Source of the DNA: Prochloraceae cyanobacterium
GTDB taxonomy: Bacteria > Cyanobacteriota > Cyanobacteriia > Cyanobacteriales > JASJDA01
Reading direction: 5' to 3'
Assembly (NCBI GenBank): GCA_030065755.1
Contig: JASJDA010000058.1
Span: 1 to 46,741 of the forward strand
Length of the DNA: 46,741 nucleotides
Below the pieces are notes generated by a model. The model ran no database searches. It saw only the letters and a list, made by a program, of their open reading frames with translations, and was not told the DNA's origin. Position numbers and translations under genes: made by a program. Shown here piece after piece: positions 8,909 to 17,875 of the stretch (positions are counted from its first letter, which is position 1; each line of letters starts with the position of its first letter).

Positions 8909-10159
8909 ATGAAGGAAGTTGACAAACTGTCTTTTTTATTGAATTTAACTCAGAAGCTGCAAAATTATAGAAAAATTAACGACATTGCTCAGTTTGCTTT
9001 AGACTATCTAGTCGAGAGTATGGAATGTAACTTTGGAGAGGTCAAAGTAATTGAAAAAACTAACACTTACACCCGCGCAAATACCTTGTCTCAGAGTTTC
9101 TCAGCTCAGTTAGTCTTCAACTTGGATCGCCCAATTACTCCTCAAAGCAAATCCTGCGATCGCGACGTAATTTCGCAAGTGATTGAAACTGGCAAACCTC
9201 TATCGATCGAAGATTTTCCCGCTCCTTTTCGACATCTGGCGATCGGTAAATTGGCAATTTTCCCTATTGTGGCTATAGATAATAATGTTATTGGTTTGCT
9301 GAGCCTAGAATTCCCTAATTCCCGAAATCTGCGAGATAATCTAGAAACTGACCTCATCTCCTCAGTCTGTAGCATCCTTGGCGCTTGGTTGGAGAGGGCT
9401 AAATCCCAAGAAAATTTATGCCTATTAAAAGAAAACTTAGAGAAAAAAGTTCGACAAAGGACTGCTGAACTAGAAGCAGCTAATAAAGAACTTGAGTCCT
9501 TTTCCTACTCTGTTGCTCACGACTTGCGAGCCCCCATCCGGCACGTCAACAGTTTTGTTGGAGCATTGCGGCAAAAGTTAAAGCAGGGAGCAACCATCGA
9601 CGATCGAGAAGTGGTCGATTATCTAGATATTATTGATAATAGCAGTCGCAAAATGGCCGAGCTAGTTGATTCGCTCCTGACTCTATCCCGCATCGGACGG
9701 AGAAAATTAAAACGGGAGAAAGTTAACCTACAAACTATAGTCAAAAAGGCTATCGCTTCACTTGAGACTCAAATTAACACTTCAGGGCAAATCGTAGAAT
9801 GGACTATTGGAACTTTGCCTACTGTAGAAGGGGATTCTACCATGTTGCAAATGTTATTTAATAATTTGCTCGCTAATGCAATTAAGTTCAGCCGCAATTC
9901 CTCCCCAGCTCGGATTGAGGTTGCAAGCTCGTCGGATGAAACTATATTTGTCAAAGATAACGGAGTTGGCTTCAATATGGCTTATGCAGACCAACTTTTT
10001 GAACCATTTCAACGATTGCATTCCCAAAGTGAATTTTCAGGGACGGGTATTGGGTTGACGATCGTGCAGCGCATTGTTCAGCGTCACCAAGGCAAAATCT
10101 GGGCAGAGAGTCAATTGGGTAGTGGGGCTACTTTTTACATTAATCTCAAAAAAAGTTAG
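8909..10159 (+). CDS. GAF-domain sensor histidine kinase
   Basis: A 416-residue cytoplasmic histidine kinase. A GAF-like sensor fills about 5-165 (FALDYLVESMECNFGEV and FPIVAIDNNVIGLLSLEF), a short coiled coil follows, then HisKA with SVAHDLRAPIRH (phospho-acceptor H204) and HATPase_c with NLLANAIKFS, VKDNGVGF and GTGIGLTIVQR. No conserved chromophore cysteine is evident in the GAF part, so a bilin is not indicated. The kinase cassette closely parallels the C-terminus of the preceding giant kinase (KELESFSYSV box, same G-boxes), which suggests local duplication. Its natural partner may be the Rcp1-like regulator at 11818, now separated from it by a tnpB element. Confidence 0.92.
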   Translation: MKEVDKLSFLLNLTQKLQNYRKINDIAQFALDYLVESMECNFGEVKVIEKTNTYTRANTLSQSFSAQLVFNLDRPITPQSKSCDRDVISQVIETGKPLSIEDFPAPFRHLAIGKLAIFPIVAIDNNVIGLLSLEFPNSRNLRDNLETDLISSVCSILGAWLERAKSQENLCLLKENLEKKVRQRTAELEAANKELESFSYSVAHDLRAPIRHVNSFVGALRQKLKQGATIDDREVVDYLDIIDNSSRKMAELVDSLLTLSRIGRRKLKREKVNLQTIVKKAIASLETQINTSGQIVEWTIGTLPTVEGDSTMLQMLFNNLLANAIKFSRNSSPARIEVASSSDETIFVKDNGVGFNMAYADQLFEPFQRLHSQSEFSGTGIGLTIVQRIVQRHQGKIWAESQLGSGATFYINLKKS

Positions 10160-10329
10160 CTTAATGCGCATTGATCACGGATTTTCATGGCACGGAAATG
10201 ACCCCTAAAATTGGCAGCTAATAGCGGTTCTGATTAAAGTTGAGCGAAAAAAGCAATCTTATGCTCAAAATGGGTAGCAAATAAGTATAAGACATGAAGG
10301 AAACGAGCCAATTGACTTAATATTTTTTT

Positions 10330-10371
10330 ATCAAAATTATAGTTATCGCAAAAATAAATTTTGATAACTAT
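10330..10371 (+). repeat. Overlapping inverted repeats at tnpB left end
   Basis: Two 9-bp inverted repeats interlock: ATCAAAATT (10330-10338) pairs with AATTTTGAT (10357-10365), and ATAGTTATC (10339-10347) pairs with GATAACTAT (10363-10371). The right arms share GAT, so the two stems compete. Foldback structure at this place is typical of IS200/IS605 left ends, and it also overlaps the tnpB promoter region, 17 bp from the start codon. Confidence 0.6.
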
Positions 10372-10387
10372 GTGTTAATATACTAGT

Positions 10388-11653
10388 ATGCTAACACTAA
10401 ACTACACTTACGAAATCAAGCCAACAATAGACCAGCAGCAACAAATGTTATCCTGGCTAGAGACTTGTAGACGTTTATATAATAAGTGTCTGCGAGACTT
10501 AAAAGATTGGCTGAATTCACGTAAATGTAGTGTTGACTGCTGCTCGATAGATAGGGAATATATTATCTCTCCTGACATTCCTTTTCCTAGCTATATAGAG
10601 CAGAAAAAGCAGCTTACCCAATGGAAAAAAACCGCTCCTTATCTTAAAGAGGTATATTCTCAAGTAACTCAAGATGTAGTCAAAAGAATACACAATACTT
10701 GGGAAGCTTTCAGAAAAAGAGGATTTGGTTTTCCACGTTTTAAAAAATTTGGTCAATATCGTTCTTTTTACTATCCACAGTTTAAAAAGAATCCAATTAC
10801 TGGATACCAAATTAAACTCCCAATGATAGGTAACGTGAAGATTAATCAACACAGACCTATTCCAGAAGGATTTAAGGTTAAAGCTGTGCGGATAGTTTCA
10901 AGAGCAAGAAATACTAAGTGGTATGCTGTCGTCACCATCCAATCAAATGTATCTGTTCCTGATGTTATTCCTTACGGTCGAGCCATAGGAATTGATATCG
11001 GTCTTGAAAACTTTCTCACAACTTCTGACGGTTTCACAGTGAGACCTGCTCGTTTCTTCAAAGACTTACACAGTGAGCTGAAATCGCTACAACGTAAAGC
11101 TAGTAGAAAGAATAAGAGGTCTAAAAACTATGAAAAAGCACAAGTCAAAGTTGCTAAACTACACCACAAAATAGCTAATACCCGAAAGAATTTTCATCTA
11201 CAGGTAGCCCATGAATTATGCGACCATGCAGATATGATATTTGTAGAGGATATAGACTATAGAGTCAGTGCTAAAGGTTTCTTGGGCAAAAATATGCTCG
11301 ATGCTTCTTTTGGACAATTCAAAACAATATTATCTTGGGTATGTTGGAAAAGAGGCAAGTATTTTGCTGAGGTAGACCATAAATATACTTCTCAAATATG
11401 TCCTCATTGTGGCGCACATACGGGTAAAAAAGAACTCAGTGAACGCGAGCATAATTGTTCTGAATGTGGTTATTCAACTACAAGGGATATCGCATCAGCC
11501 CAAGTAATTAAACAACGTGGTGAAAATAATATAGTACCCATGGACGTTGGGGAACGGAAACTGCCTGCTGGCTGCGTACTGTCGGGGGTTAACCGCCTAG
11601 ATAAGTGCAACGCAGGAATTCTCAACTGTGAGGTTGAGAAGCCTACACCGTAA
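10388..11653 (+). CDS. tnpB: TnpB, RNA-guided nuclease of an IS200/IS605-type element
   Basis: A 421-residue full-length TnpB. An N-terminal helix-turn-helix/wedge part begins LNYTYEIKPT and carries the LETCRRLYNKCL motif. The RuvC core keeps all three acidic residues: D203 in IGIDIGLENF, E287 in FVEDIDYR, and D367 in TTRDIASAQ. The zinc finger is complete, with CPHCG and CSECG. TnpB proteins cut DNA next to a transposon-associated motif, guided by an omega RNA made from the tnpB 3' end and flanking DNA. The stop codon lies inside the right-end hairpin (11642-11672), as expected for an overlapping omega RNA. Predicted to be active; nothing indicates domestication as a repressor, because the catalytic residues are present. 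Confidence 0.93.
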   Translation: MLTLNYTYEIKPTIDQQQQMLSWLETCRRLYNKCLRDLKDWLNSRKCSVDCCSIDREYIISPDIPFPSYIEQKKQLTQWKKTAPYLKEVYSQVTQDVVKRIHNTWEAFRKRGFGFPRFKKFGQYRSFYYPQFKKNPITGYQIKLPMIGNVKINQHRPIPEGFKVKAVRIVSRARNTKWYAVVTIQSNVSVPDVIPYGRAIGIDIGLENFLTTSDGFTVRPARFFKDLHSELKSLQRKASRKNKRSKNYEKAQVKVAKLHHKIANTRKNFHLQVAHELCDHADMIFVEDIDYRVSAKGFLGKNMLDASFGQFKTILSWVCWKRGKYFAEVDHKYTSQICPHCGAHTGKKELSEREHNCSECGYSTTRDIASAQVIKQRGENNIVPMDVGERKLPAGCVLSGVNRLDKCNAGILNCEVEKPTP

Positions 11654-11681
11654 TCAAAGATTACGGTGTGGGAGTACGTCA
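11642..11681 (+). ncRNA. Right end / predicted omega RNA 3' scaffold of the first tnpB element
   Basis: A 14-bp stem (11642-11655 with 11659-11672, one G-T pair, loop AAA) is directly followed by AGTACGTCA (11673-11681). In TnpB systems the omega RNA scaffold ends at the transposon right end and the guide is the flanking DNA, here beginning near 11682 with CATCTTCTCT. Only the 3' terminal hairpin is marked; the 5' start of the RNA inside tnpB cannot be seen. The same arrangement recurs at 33923-33960. Confidence 0.55.
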
Positions 11682-11817
11682 CATCTTCTCTTCCTATTGT
11701 TCACCAAAAACTTAAAAAACGAGCTAAAAACTTTAAACTAATCATTATATTACAAATGATAGGATGTATACGTATTAAAAATAACAAAACTTAAAAAAGT
11801 ATCTTTAGGAATAAGAA

Positions 11818-12270
11818 GTGGTATTTGTTGAGCCAAGGCGAATCTTACTAGTTGAAGACGACCCTAATGACGTGAGACTAATTCAATTATCTTTAAGTCA
11901 ATACAACTTTATCAATCAGATAGATATAGCTGAAGATGGAGAGCAAGCATTAGTGTACTTGCACGGACAAAATGGATCCCCTCCTACTAACCCTCTGCCT
12001 CGCCTAGTCTTATTAGATTTAAAACTCCCTAAAATCAATGGGATTAGAGTTTTAGAAACCATCCGCAACCACCCGCGTACCAGTAAGCTAGTGGTCGTGG
12101 TAATGACATCGTCAGCAGAAGATCGGGATTTAGAAGCTTGTTATGAATTTGGTGTCAATAGCTATGTAGTCAAGCCATTAAACTTCGAGGAATTTCTTGA
12201 AGTGACTAGGCGAACGGGTACTTACTGGATGAGAATAAATCAAATACCTCGTTCCCTCGCGATCGAGTAG
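11818..12270 (+). CDS. Rcp1-like single-domain response regulator
   Basis: A 150-residue receiver-only protein, read from a GTG start. It has the acidic pair in LLVEDDPNDVRLIQ, the phospho-acceptor D67 in LVLLDLKLPKING, the threonine/serine in VVMTSSAED and the lysine in SYVVKPLNF. The insert and the LIQLSLSQ and LP-rich loops are those of the Rcp1/CheY-like family, which pairs with cyanobacterial phytochromes and related histidine kinases. No output domain exists, so it must signal through protein contact. It lies 41 bp upstream of a REC-GAF-GGDEF-EAL gene and probably forms a unit with it. The likely partner kinase (8909-10159) is on the far side of the tnpB element. Confidence 0.92.
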   Translation: MVFVEPRRILLVEDDPNDVRLIQLSLSQYNFINQIDIAEDGEQALVYLHGQNGSPPTNPLPRLVLLDLKLPKINGIRVLETIRNHPRTSKLVVVVMTSSAEDRDLEACYEFGVNSYVVKPLNFEEFLEVTRRTGTYWMRINQIPRSLAIE

Positions 12271-12310
12271 GACGATGCTACAATAACACAACGTCAGATT
12301 TCTAAGGCAG

Positions 12311-14593
12311 ATGCAGGGCAGCTCTTTAAATTTATTAATAGTAGAAGATGTATGGGAAGACGTGCAGCTAATGGCTCTGGCATTAGAAGAAGCAGGAACT
12401 ATATTTACATACGACAATGCAGAGACAGCCCAAGAGTGCCAAGAATTCCTAAAAAAGAATAACTACGACGCATTATTATCAGATTATCGTATCGCTAATG
12501 GCAATGCCGAACTAGTACTAAAGCTACTAAAAGAGTCAGGACAAGAGATTCCTTTGATTTTGGTAACAGGAACTTTAGGAGAAGAAGCCGCAGTTGAGTG
12601 TATTAAAGCAGGAATGACGGACTACGTCCTCAAGGAGCGCTTATTTCGCTTACCCACAGTACTAGAGCGGGCTTTGCAAGAATTTGAACTGCGCCGTCAG
12701 AAAAAAGCAGCGATCGCTCAACTACAACAGCAAGTCAAACGAGAAGCTATTATCAACCGCATCGTGCAAGCAATGCGGCAAACCTTAGTACTCGAAGAAG
12801 TCTTGCAAACAACTCTAGACCAACTGCACGAAGAACTCGATGTCAGTACTAGCATCTTCATGCAATATGCTAAGGAAAACTGTACAGTTAATTACGTCAG
12901 CCAATCCACTATAAAAACAGAAAAGCTACTGGGTCTGAGTTGCCCTGCGTGCAAACACTACGAAGATAGTTTGAAAAAAGGTAAAAGCATCTTCATTGAA
13001 AAACTTGACGATAATAGCGTTCCCGAACTAATTAGGGAAGCTGCCGGAAAATTAGGGGTGTTATCGGCTATATTTACCCCCGTGCTATATCAGCAGTCTC
13101 TGTTGGGAATTATAAGTCTGCACCAGTGGGATAGGGAAAGAAAATGGACTGAAAATGAGTTAACTCTAATACAAGCTATTGCAGATGCTTGTGCCATTGC
13201 TATCCACCAAGCAGAACTATATCAGAAAGCACAAGCAGAATTAAGAGAAAGAAAACGCATAGAAGCACAGCTACGCCACGATGCCTTTCACGATCATCTC
13301 ACGGGTTTGCCAAATCGAGCCCTATTGTTAGATCGTCTAGAACAAGCTATTAAGATTAATAAGCGACGACTGGCAAGTTTGGGGGACGAGTGTACTTATA
13401 AATTTGCAGTTTTATTTATTGACTTAGATGGCTTCAAAGTAGTAAACGATAGTTTAGGTCACGTAGTCGGCGATCGTTTACTTGGGCAAGTAGCTTGTCG
13501 TATCAAAAGCTGTATGCGAGCCAGCGATACAGTTGCTCGTTTGGGAGGAGACGAATTTGTAGTTTTAATAGAGGATCTCGGCGATGTCAGAGATCCAGTT
13601 AAAGTAGCCGAACGCCTTCATCAAGTATTAGTTTCCTCTTTTACTCTCGAAGGACAAGAAATATTTGTTGGTGCCAGTATCGGGATTGTCTTGAGTTCCT
13701 CGAATTACGAGCGACCTTCTCAAATACTGCGGGATGCTGACATAGCTATGTACCAAGCTAAAAATAAAGGTCGCGGACGCTACGAAATATTTAACGATTC
13801 CATGCACAAGGAAGCCTTAAAAAGACTAAAGTTAGAAAATAGCCTGCGCCGAGCATTAGAGCTTCAAGAGCTAAAAGTTTTTTACCAACCCATAATTTCC
13901 CTTGCTAGCAATCGTCTCGAAGGCTTTGAAGCACTCGTACGCTGGCAACATCCCCAAGACGGATTGATTTCTCCCGCAGATTTTATTCCCGTAGCAGAAG
14001 AAACCGGACTGATTTGCGCGATCGACCTGTGGGTTTTTCAAGAAGCTTGCGAACAACTTCGTCTTTGGCAACAGAAATTTCCTTCCCTCCTACCCCTGAG
14101 AATGAGTGTTAATCTTTCGGGAAGGCAGTTTTCTCAATCGAATCTCATTAGCGATATCGATCGAGTATTAAAGGAGACAAAGATCCCAGGACAGTTTATT
14201 AAGTTAGAAATTACTGAAAGCATCTTGATTCGAAATGCTAGCTTAGCTACAGAAGTGCTAAAACAATTGCGTCAAAGAAATATTGAAATTTGTCTCGATG
14301 ATTTTGGTACTGGTTATTCTTCATTAAGCTATCTCCATCGTTTTCCCATTAAAACCTTGAAGATCGATCGCTATTTTGTTAAAGATTGGCATCCAAATTC
14401 AGAAAAAGTCGAAATTGTACGAGCGATCGTTAATTTAGGTCTCAACTTAGGCTTAAACGTGATTGCAGAAGGTATAGAAACAGCACAACAACGTACATTT
14501 CTAAAGAAACTTGGCTGCCATTCTGGGCAAGGTTTCTGGTTTTATCCCCCATTATCTGGCGAACAAATGACAAAATTACTCATTCCTTTGTGA
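12311..14593 (+). CDS. REC-GAF-GGDEF-EAL cyclic-di-GMP protein
   Basis: A 760-residue response regulator with cyclic-di-GMP output. Receiver domain (about 1-125; LLIVEDVWED, phospho-acceptor D58 in LLSDYRIA), coiled coil, GAF (about 150-300), GGDEF (about 320-490; intact GGDEF at 412-416 with the inhibitory RxxD site RASD five residues before it), and EAL (about 505-755; intact EAL at 540-542, plus ITESIL, DDFGTGYSSL, KIDRYF and IAEGIETAQ). Both synthesis and hydrolysis sites look complete, so the net activity cannot be predicted. It follows the Rcp1-like regulator by 41 bp. A bidirectional hairpin terminator lies directly after its stop. Confidence 0.94.
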   Translation: MQGSSLNLLIVEDVWEDVQLMALALEEAGTIFTYDNAETAQECQEFLKKNNYDALLSDYRIANGNAELVLKLLKESGQEIPLILVTGTLGEEAAVECIKAGMTDYVLKERLFRLPTVLERALQEFELRRQKKAAIAQLQQQVKREAIINRIVQAMRQTLVLEEVLQTTLDQLHEELDVSTSIFMQYAKENCTVNYVSQSTIKTEKLLGLSCPACKHYEDSLKKGKSIFIEKLDDNSVPELIREAAGKLGVLSAIFTPVLYQQSLLGIISLHQWDRERKWTENELTLIQAIADACAIAIHQAELYQKAQAELRERKRIEAQLRHDAFHDHLTGLPNRALLLDRLEQAIKINKRRLASLGDECTYKFAVLFIDLDGFKVVNDSLGHVVGDRLLGQVACRIKSCMRASDTVARLGGDEFVVLIEDLGDVRDPVKVAERLHQVLVSSFTLEGQEIFVGASIGIVLSSSNYERPSQILRDADIAMYQAKNKGRGRYEIFNDSMHKEALKRLKLENSLRRALELQELKVFYQPIISLASNRLEGFEALVRWQHPQDGLISPADFIPVAEETGLICAIDLWVFQEACEQLRLWQQKFPSLLPLRMSVNLSGRQFSQSNLISDIDRVLKETKIPGQFIKLEITESILIRNASLATEVLKQLRQRNIEICLDDFGTGYSSLSYLHRFPIKTLKIDRYFVKDWHPNSEKVEIVRAIVNLGLNLGLNVIAEGIETAQQRTFLKKLGCHSGQGFWFYPPLSGEQMTKLLIPL

Positions 14594-14595
14594 TA

Positions 14596-14617
14596 GGTTG
14601 GGTTAAACAACCCAACC
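14596..14617 (+). terminator. Bidirectional hairpin terminator
   Basis: A perfect 9-bp stem, GGTTGGGTT (14596-14604) with AACCCAACC (14609-14617), has loop AAAC. It lies 3 bases after the stop of the GGDEF-EAL gene and before the convergent dapL. The T-rich context on the plus strand is weak (AAAAGATTTT). Confidence 0.7.
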
Positions 14618-14704
14618 AAAAGATTTTGACGAAATAGCTGTTAGCTGTTCGACGGTCAAATACTGAAACTTTTCAAACAGCCAACAGCAAACAAAGTTGA
14701 AAAA

Positions 14705-15940
14705 CTAAACTTTAAACTTCTCGGTTATGCGTTTAGTCGCTTCTTCTACATTTTCTCGACTATTAAACGCAGAAATGCGGAAATAACCTTCACCCGCAGC
14801 GCCAAAACCAGAGCCAGGAGTTCCAACTACATTCACAGTCTGCAATAATTTGTCGAAAAAATCCCAACTAGACAAACCCTGAGGAGTTTTCAGCCAAATG
14901 TAAGGGGAATGGACCCCGCCATATACACTTAATCCGGCTGCAGTCAATTTTTCGCGAATAATCTTAGCATTCTCCAGATAAAAATCAATCAGTTTCTTGA
15001 CTTGCGCCTGTCCTGCCTCAGAATATACCGCTTCTGCACCGCGCTGAACTATATAAGATACCCCATTGAATTTAGTAGACTGGCGACGGTTCCACAATTT
15101 ATGTAACTCTACTTCCGTTCCATCCGAAGCTGTAGCTTTGAGGGTTTTTGGCACTACTGTATAGGCGCAACGAGTTCCAGTAAAGCCAGCATTTTTGGAA
15201 AAAGAACGAAATTCAATCGCGCAGTCTTTTGCTCCCTCAATCTCGTAGATAGAATGGGGAAGTTCGGGATCTCTTATATAAGCTTCATAGGCTGCGTCGA
15301 AAAAAATAATCGAATCATTTGCTTTGGCATAGTCCACCCATGCTTTAAGATATTCTTTACTAGCAACTGCGCCAGTAGGATTATTAGGAAAGCACAGATA
15401 AATTAAATCTACCTTTTTAGAAGGAATTTCGGCAGTAAAGTTATTCTCTTCTGTAATGGGTATGTAAACTAAGCCTTCATATTCCCCTCCATTGTTTACT
15501 TCTCCCGTATGACCTGCCATCACGTTAGTATCTACGTAAACTGGATAGACTGGGTCGGTAACGGCGATCGTATTATTTTTTCCAAAGATATCGAGAATGT
15601 TTCCCGTATCGCATTTAGCGCCGTCAGAGACAAATATTTCCGACCCATCTATTTCGCATCCCCTTCCTTGGAAATCAGAGGCGGCAATTTTCTCCCTTAA
15701 CCAAGCATACCCTTGTTCGGGGCCGTATCCTTTGAAGGTGCTGCGATCGGACATTTCTTCGACTGCTTTAATCATTGCCTGGCAGCAAGCTTCTGGTAAA
15801 GGTTCGGTCACGTCCCCAATACCTAACTTAATAATCTCTGCTTGAGGATTAGCTTCAGCAAAAGCATTGACTCTTCTTGCAATTTCTGGAAATAAGTAAC
15901 CTGCTTTAAGTTTGAGGTAGTTGTCGTTAATTGTTGCCAT
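14705..15940 (-). CDS. dapL: LL-diaminopimelate aminotransferase
   Basis: A 411-residue fold-type I PLP aminotransferase. It converts tetrahydrodipicolinate to LL-diaminopimelate in one step, the lysine route used by cyanobacteria, plants and chlamydiae. Seen: N-terminal [20 protein letters not shown], typical of DapL; substrate/PLP residues in [12 protein letters not shown] and FPNNPTG; the PLP lysine K249 in [14 protein letters not shown]; and the C-terminal arginine region FRISAF. The length is normal. It is divergent from the hypothetical gene at 16007, with 66 bp between them. Together with asd and dapA at 20706-22678 it covers three steps of the same pathway, though the genes are not contiguous. 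Confidence 0.96.
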   Translation of the reverse strand: MATINDNYLKLKAGYLFPEIARRVNAFAEANPQAEIIKLGIGDVTEPLPEACCQAMIKAVEEMSDRSTFKGYGPEQGYAWLREKIAASDFQGRGCEIDGSEIFVSDGAKCDTGNILDIFGKNNTIAVTDPVYPVYVDTNVMAGHTGEVNNGGEYEGLVYIPITEENNFTAEIPSKKVDLIYLCFPNNPTGAVASKEYLKAWVDYAKANDSIIFFDAAYEAYIRDPELPHSIYEIEGAKDCAIEFRSFSKNAGFTGTRCAYTVVPKTLKATASDGTEVELHKLWNRRQSTKFNGVSYIVQRGAEAVYSEAGQAQVKKLIDFYLENAKIIREKLTAAGLSVYGGVHSPYIWLKTPQGLSSWDFFDKLLQTVNVVGTPGSGFGAAGEGYFRISAFNSRENVEEATKRITEKFKV

Positions 15941-16006
15941 CGTGGAATTTATACACGGGTTTTAAAATAGCTTACAACTTGTTAAGATAGTATTTTTGCA
16001 GCGATC

Positions 16007-16600
16007 GTGAAAAAATATATTTTGTCAATCGTCATAGGAGCTTTAGTTGCGGTAGCAGCAAAACAATTAATCATTCCACCATTAGCAGATAACATATTTA
16101 ACAGCCAAACTTCTTCTATTCAATGGCAAAAATATTTATCCTCAGAAGGAGATTTTTCTGTATTACTACCTGGAGAACCCGAACAAATAAAAAAATCAAT
16201 TGCAACTGAAAACGAGCGAATAATTCCTACTACTATTATTAGTGTTAATTTAAAAAAAGCCGAACAAGTTTATTTAGTTGCTTACTCCGATTACCCATTT
16301 AATTTGTTTGGAAAAGATCGGGATTCAGAAAAAATACAAAAATTCTTAGCTGAAAGAATTAAAGATTACGACCGACAATTTCAGGGAAAAATAGAAGAGC
16401 AGCAACCGAAACAAGTGAATGCAACTGCCTGTATAAAATTTAAATCCCACGGTAAAAAACAAGAACATTTAATTCATATTAAAGGATTGACCTGCGTCAA
16501 ACAAAATCGATTGTATCAAGTCATAACGCTAACAAAACAAAATAACAGTTCAGACATAAACCAGGAAAAATTTCTCAACTCTTTTTCATTTAATAAATAA
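16007..16600 (+). CDS. Membrane-anchored hypothetical protein
   Basis: A 197-residue protein read from a GTG start (MKKYILSIVIGALVAVAAKQ), with one N-terminal membrane anchor or signal segment (4-18). The remainder looks like a small extracytoplasmic domain: WQKYLSSEGDFSVLLPGEPEQ, then VYLVAYSDYPFNLF, two cysteines (TACIKF and LTCVK) that could form a disulfide, and RLYQVITLTK. The motif F(S)VLLPGEP resembles cyanobacterial proteins of unknown function with a repeated F-x-V-x-x-P-G-x-P element. I do not recognise a function. It ends 5 bases from the convergent MFS gene. Confidence 0.7.
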   Translation: MKKYILSIVIGALVAVAAKQLIIPPLADNIFNSQTSSIQWQKYLSSEGDFSVLLPGEPEQIKKSIATENERIIPTTIISVNLKKAEQVYLVAYSDYPFNLFGKDRDSEKIQKFLAERIKDYDRQFQGKIEEQQPKQVNATACIKFKSHGKKQEHLIHIKGLTCVKQNRLYQVITLTKQNNSSDINQEKFLNSFSFNK

Positions 16601-16605
16601 TACAG

Positions 16606-17826
16606 TTAATTATAACTACCGATCCTGGCACTAAAAGTAACGCAAGCAGCAGCAAAGATAAAGGCAAGAGCCCCTAAAATAGCTCCAAATTGCGGCGCTA
16701 TACCTTCTGGCGAACTCAGGATAACTCCAAAAAAGAAGCTAGAAGCAACTGCTCCGCCACTAAAAAACATACCAGTACCCAACCCACCTTTCTCTGAAGG
16801 CACCAAAGAAAGTGCAAAAGGAATTGTTCCGTTAGATACCAGACTATAAGACGCTCCTAGAAAGATAGCAATACCTACTGCCGTAATGCTATTACCAGTT
16901 AAAGCGATCGAGCCGCAGAAAACCGCCATCAGACCCAGCCCCAATAACATCGATCGACGATTACCCAATCGCCTAGCCAAAAGTCCTGAAGGAATTGCTG
17001 TTATAGCCAGAGCAATAAAAATGCAGCCGAGAATAATTCCAGTATTTGCTCCTGGAACCTGTAGTTTGATAATCTTGGGGAAGTTTTGCATTAGCAATCG
17101 GAAGCCGAGGGTAACGCCCACTCCTGCACCAAAAATTAAGCTGAGACAAGCGATCGAGATTTTTCCTCTGGAATTTCGGTCGGTTTTGGAAGTATCAGAA
17201 CTAGAAATTAGACGATCGGGATTAGCAAAACGTAATGCTGCTGCTGCGCCGAGGAGTACAAAAGAGCCGATCGCAAAAGCAAACTCTTTGCCAAGACCGA
17301 GTATAAATTCACTGGCAAGAGGTGCCATGGCTCCGGCAACAGCACCGACAAGAGTTAGTATACTCGCTGCTTGGGGCAAGTTAGTAGCAAAAGCATAGCG
17401 ACCGAGCAAAGATAGGGCTGGACTGCGAAATACTGTCATCGCCAGCGCCCAGGATAGCAGAGCAGTGGGCAAGATCCAGCGCATTACACCTTGAGAATTA
17501 CCAAAAACTAATATTGCTGGAATGGCGATCGAGCAGCTTGAAGCAAGAATCATGCCAAAGGCTATAATTGGTAAACGACTTCCTACCCAATGTTGAAAGC
17601 GATCGCTAAAGCTTCCCATAAGAGGTTCCATTACCGCCCCTAGAGCATTTTCTACCATCAGAATTCCTACTGCTAAAGGTTTAGGAAAGTCAAACTCGCC
17701 AAGCAGATCGACTAAGTAGAGATTATAAATGACCCAACTGAGGATAAAGGCTCCTTGAATTCCAGCTAAAGCCCAAACCTGTAACCATAAAACTTTATGC
17801 CGAACGCTTGTTTCAACCTGATGCAT
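16606..17826 (-). CDS. MFS transporter
   Basis: A 406-residue membrane protein with about twelve hydrophobic segments. It has the major facilitator loop 2-3 signature in a variant form (MGSFSDRFQHWVGSRLP, about 70-86) and its repeat (PSGLLARRLGNRRSM) in the second half. A hydrophilic central loop (NPDRLISSSDTSKTDRNSR) separates the two six-helix halves. The arrangement around GSFSD and GSRLP resembles sugar/cation-type MFS families, but substrate cannot be assigned. A remnant of a ferredoxin gene lies just upstream of its start. Confidence 0.85.
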   Translation of the reverse strand: MHQVETSVRHKVLWLQVWALAGIQGAFILSWVIYNLYLVDLLGEFDFPKPLAVGILMVENALGAVMEPLMGSFSDRFQHWVGSRLPIIAFGMILASSCSIAIPAILVFGNSQGVMRWILPTALLSWALAMTVFRSPALSLLGRYAFATNLPQAASILTLVGAVAGAMAPLASEFILGLGKEFAFAIGSFVLLGAAAALRFANPDRLISSSDTSKTDRNSRGKISIACLSLIFGAGVGVTLGFRLLMQNFPKIIKLQVPGANTGIILGCIFIALAITAIPSGLLARRLGNRRSMLLGLGLMAVFCGSIALTGNSITAVGIAIFLGASYSLVSNGTIPFALSLVPSEKGGLGTGMFFSGGAVASSFFFGVILSSPEGIAPQFGAILGALAFIFAAACVTFSARIGSYN

Positions 17827-17875
17827 AATTAATTTTTAGTCATATCTTTATAAAATATCTGTATTGTTCCTAATA

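Larger units (their letters stand above)
10330..11681 (+). mobile_element. Solo tnpB element (IS200/IS605 superfamily), apparently complete
   Basis: The element consists of a left-end structure (10330-10371), an intact tnpB and a right-end hairpin followed by AGTACGTCA at 11673-11681. No tnpA lies nearby, so movement would need a transposase in trans. The right end is set from the motif shared with the element at 32544-33960. The left edge is approximate; it could extend further into 10160-10330, where I see no gene. The element separates a histidine kinase from a response regulator. Confidence 0.65.

Noticed and set aside
8909-10159. Phytochrome-type bilin-binding GAF domain
   Set aside because: No conserved chromophore cysteine or bilin-binding motif is visible in the GAF part, despite the nearby Rcp1-like regulator.
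10388-11653. Possibility that the first tnpB is a domesticated nuclease-dead regulator (TldR-like), given its place in a signalling cluster
   Set aside because: D203, E287 and D367 are all present and transposon-end structures flank it, so it looks like an ordinary active element.
16886-17398. 170-codon plus-strand frame inside the MFS gene
   Set aside because: Antisense shadow of a well-supported transporter; its Pro/Lys/Arg-rich product is typical of such shadows.
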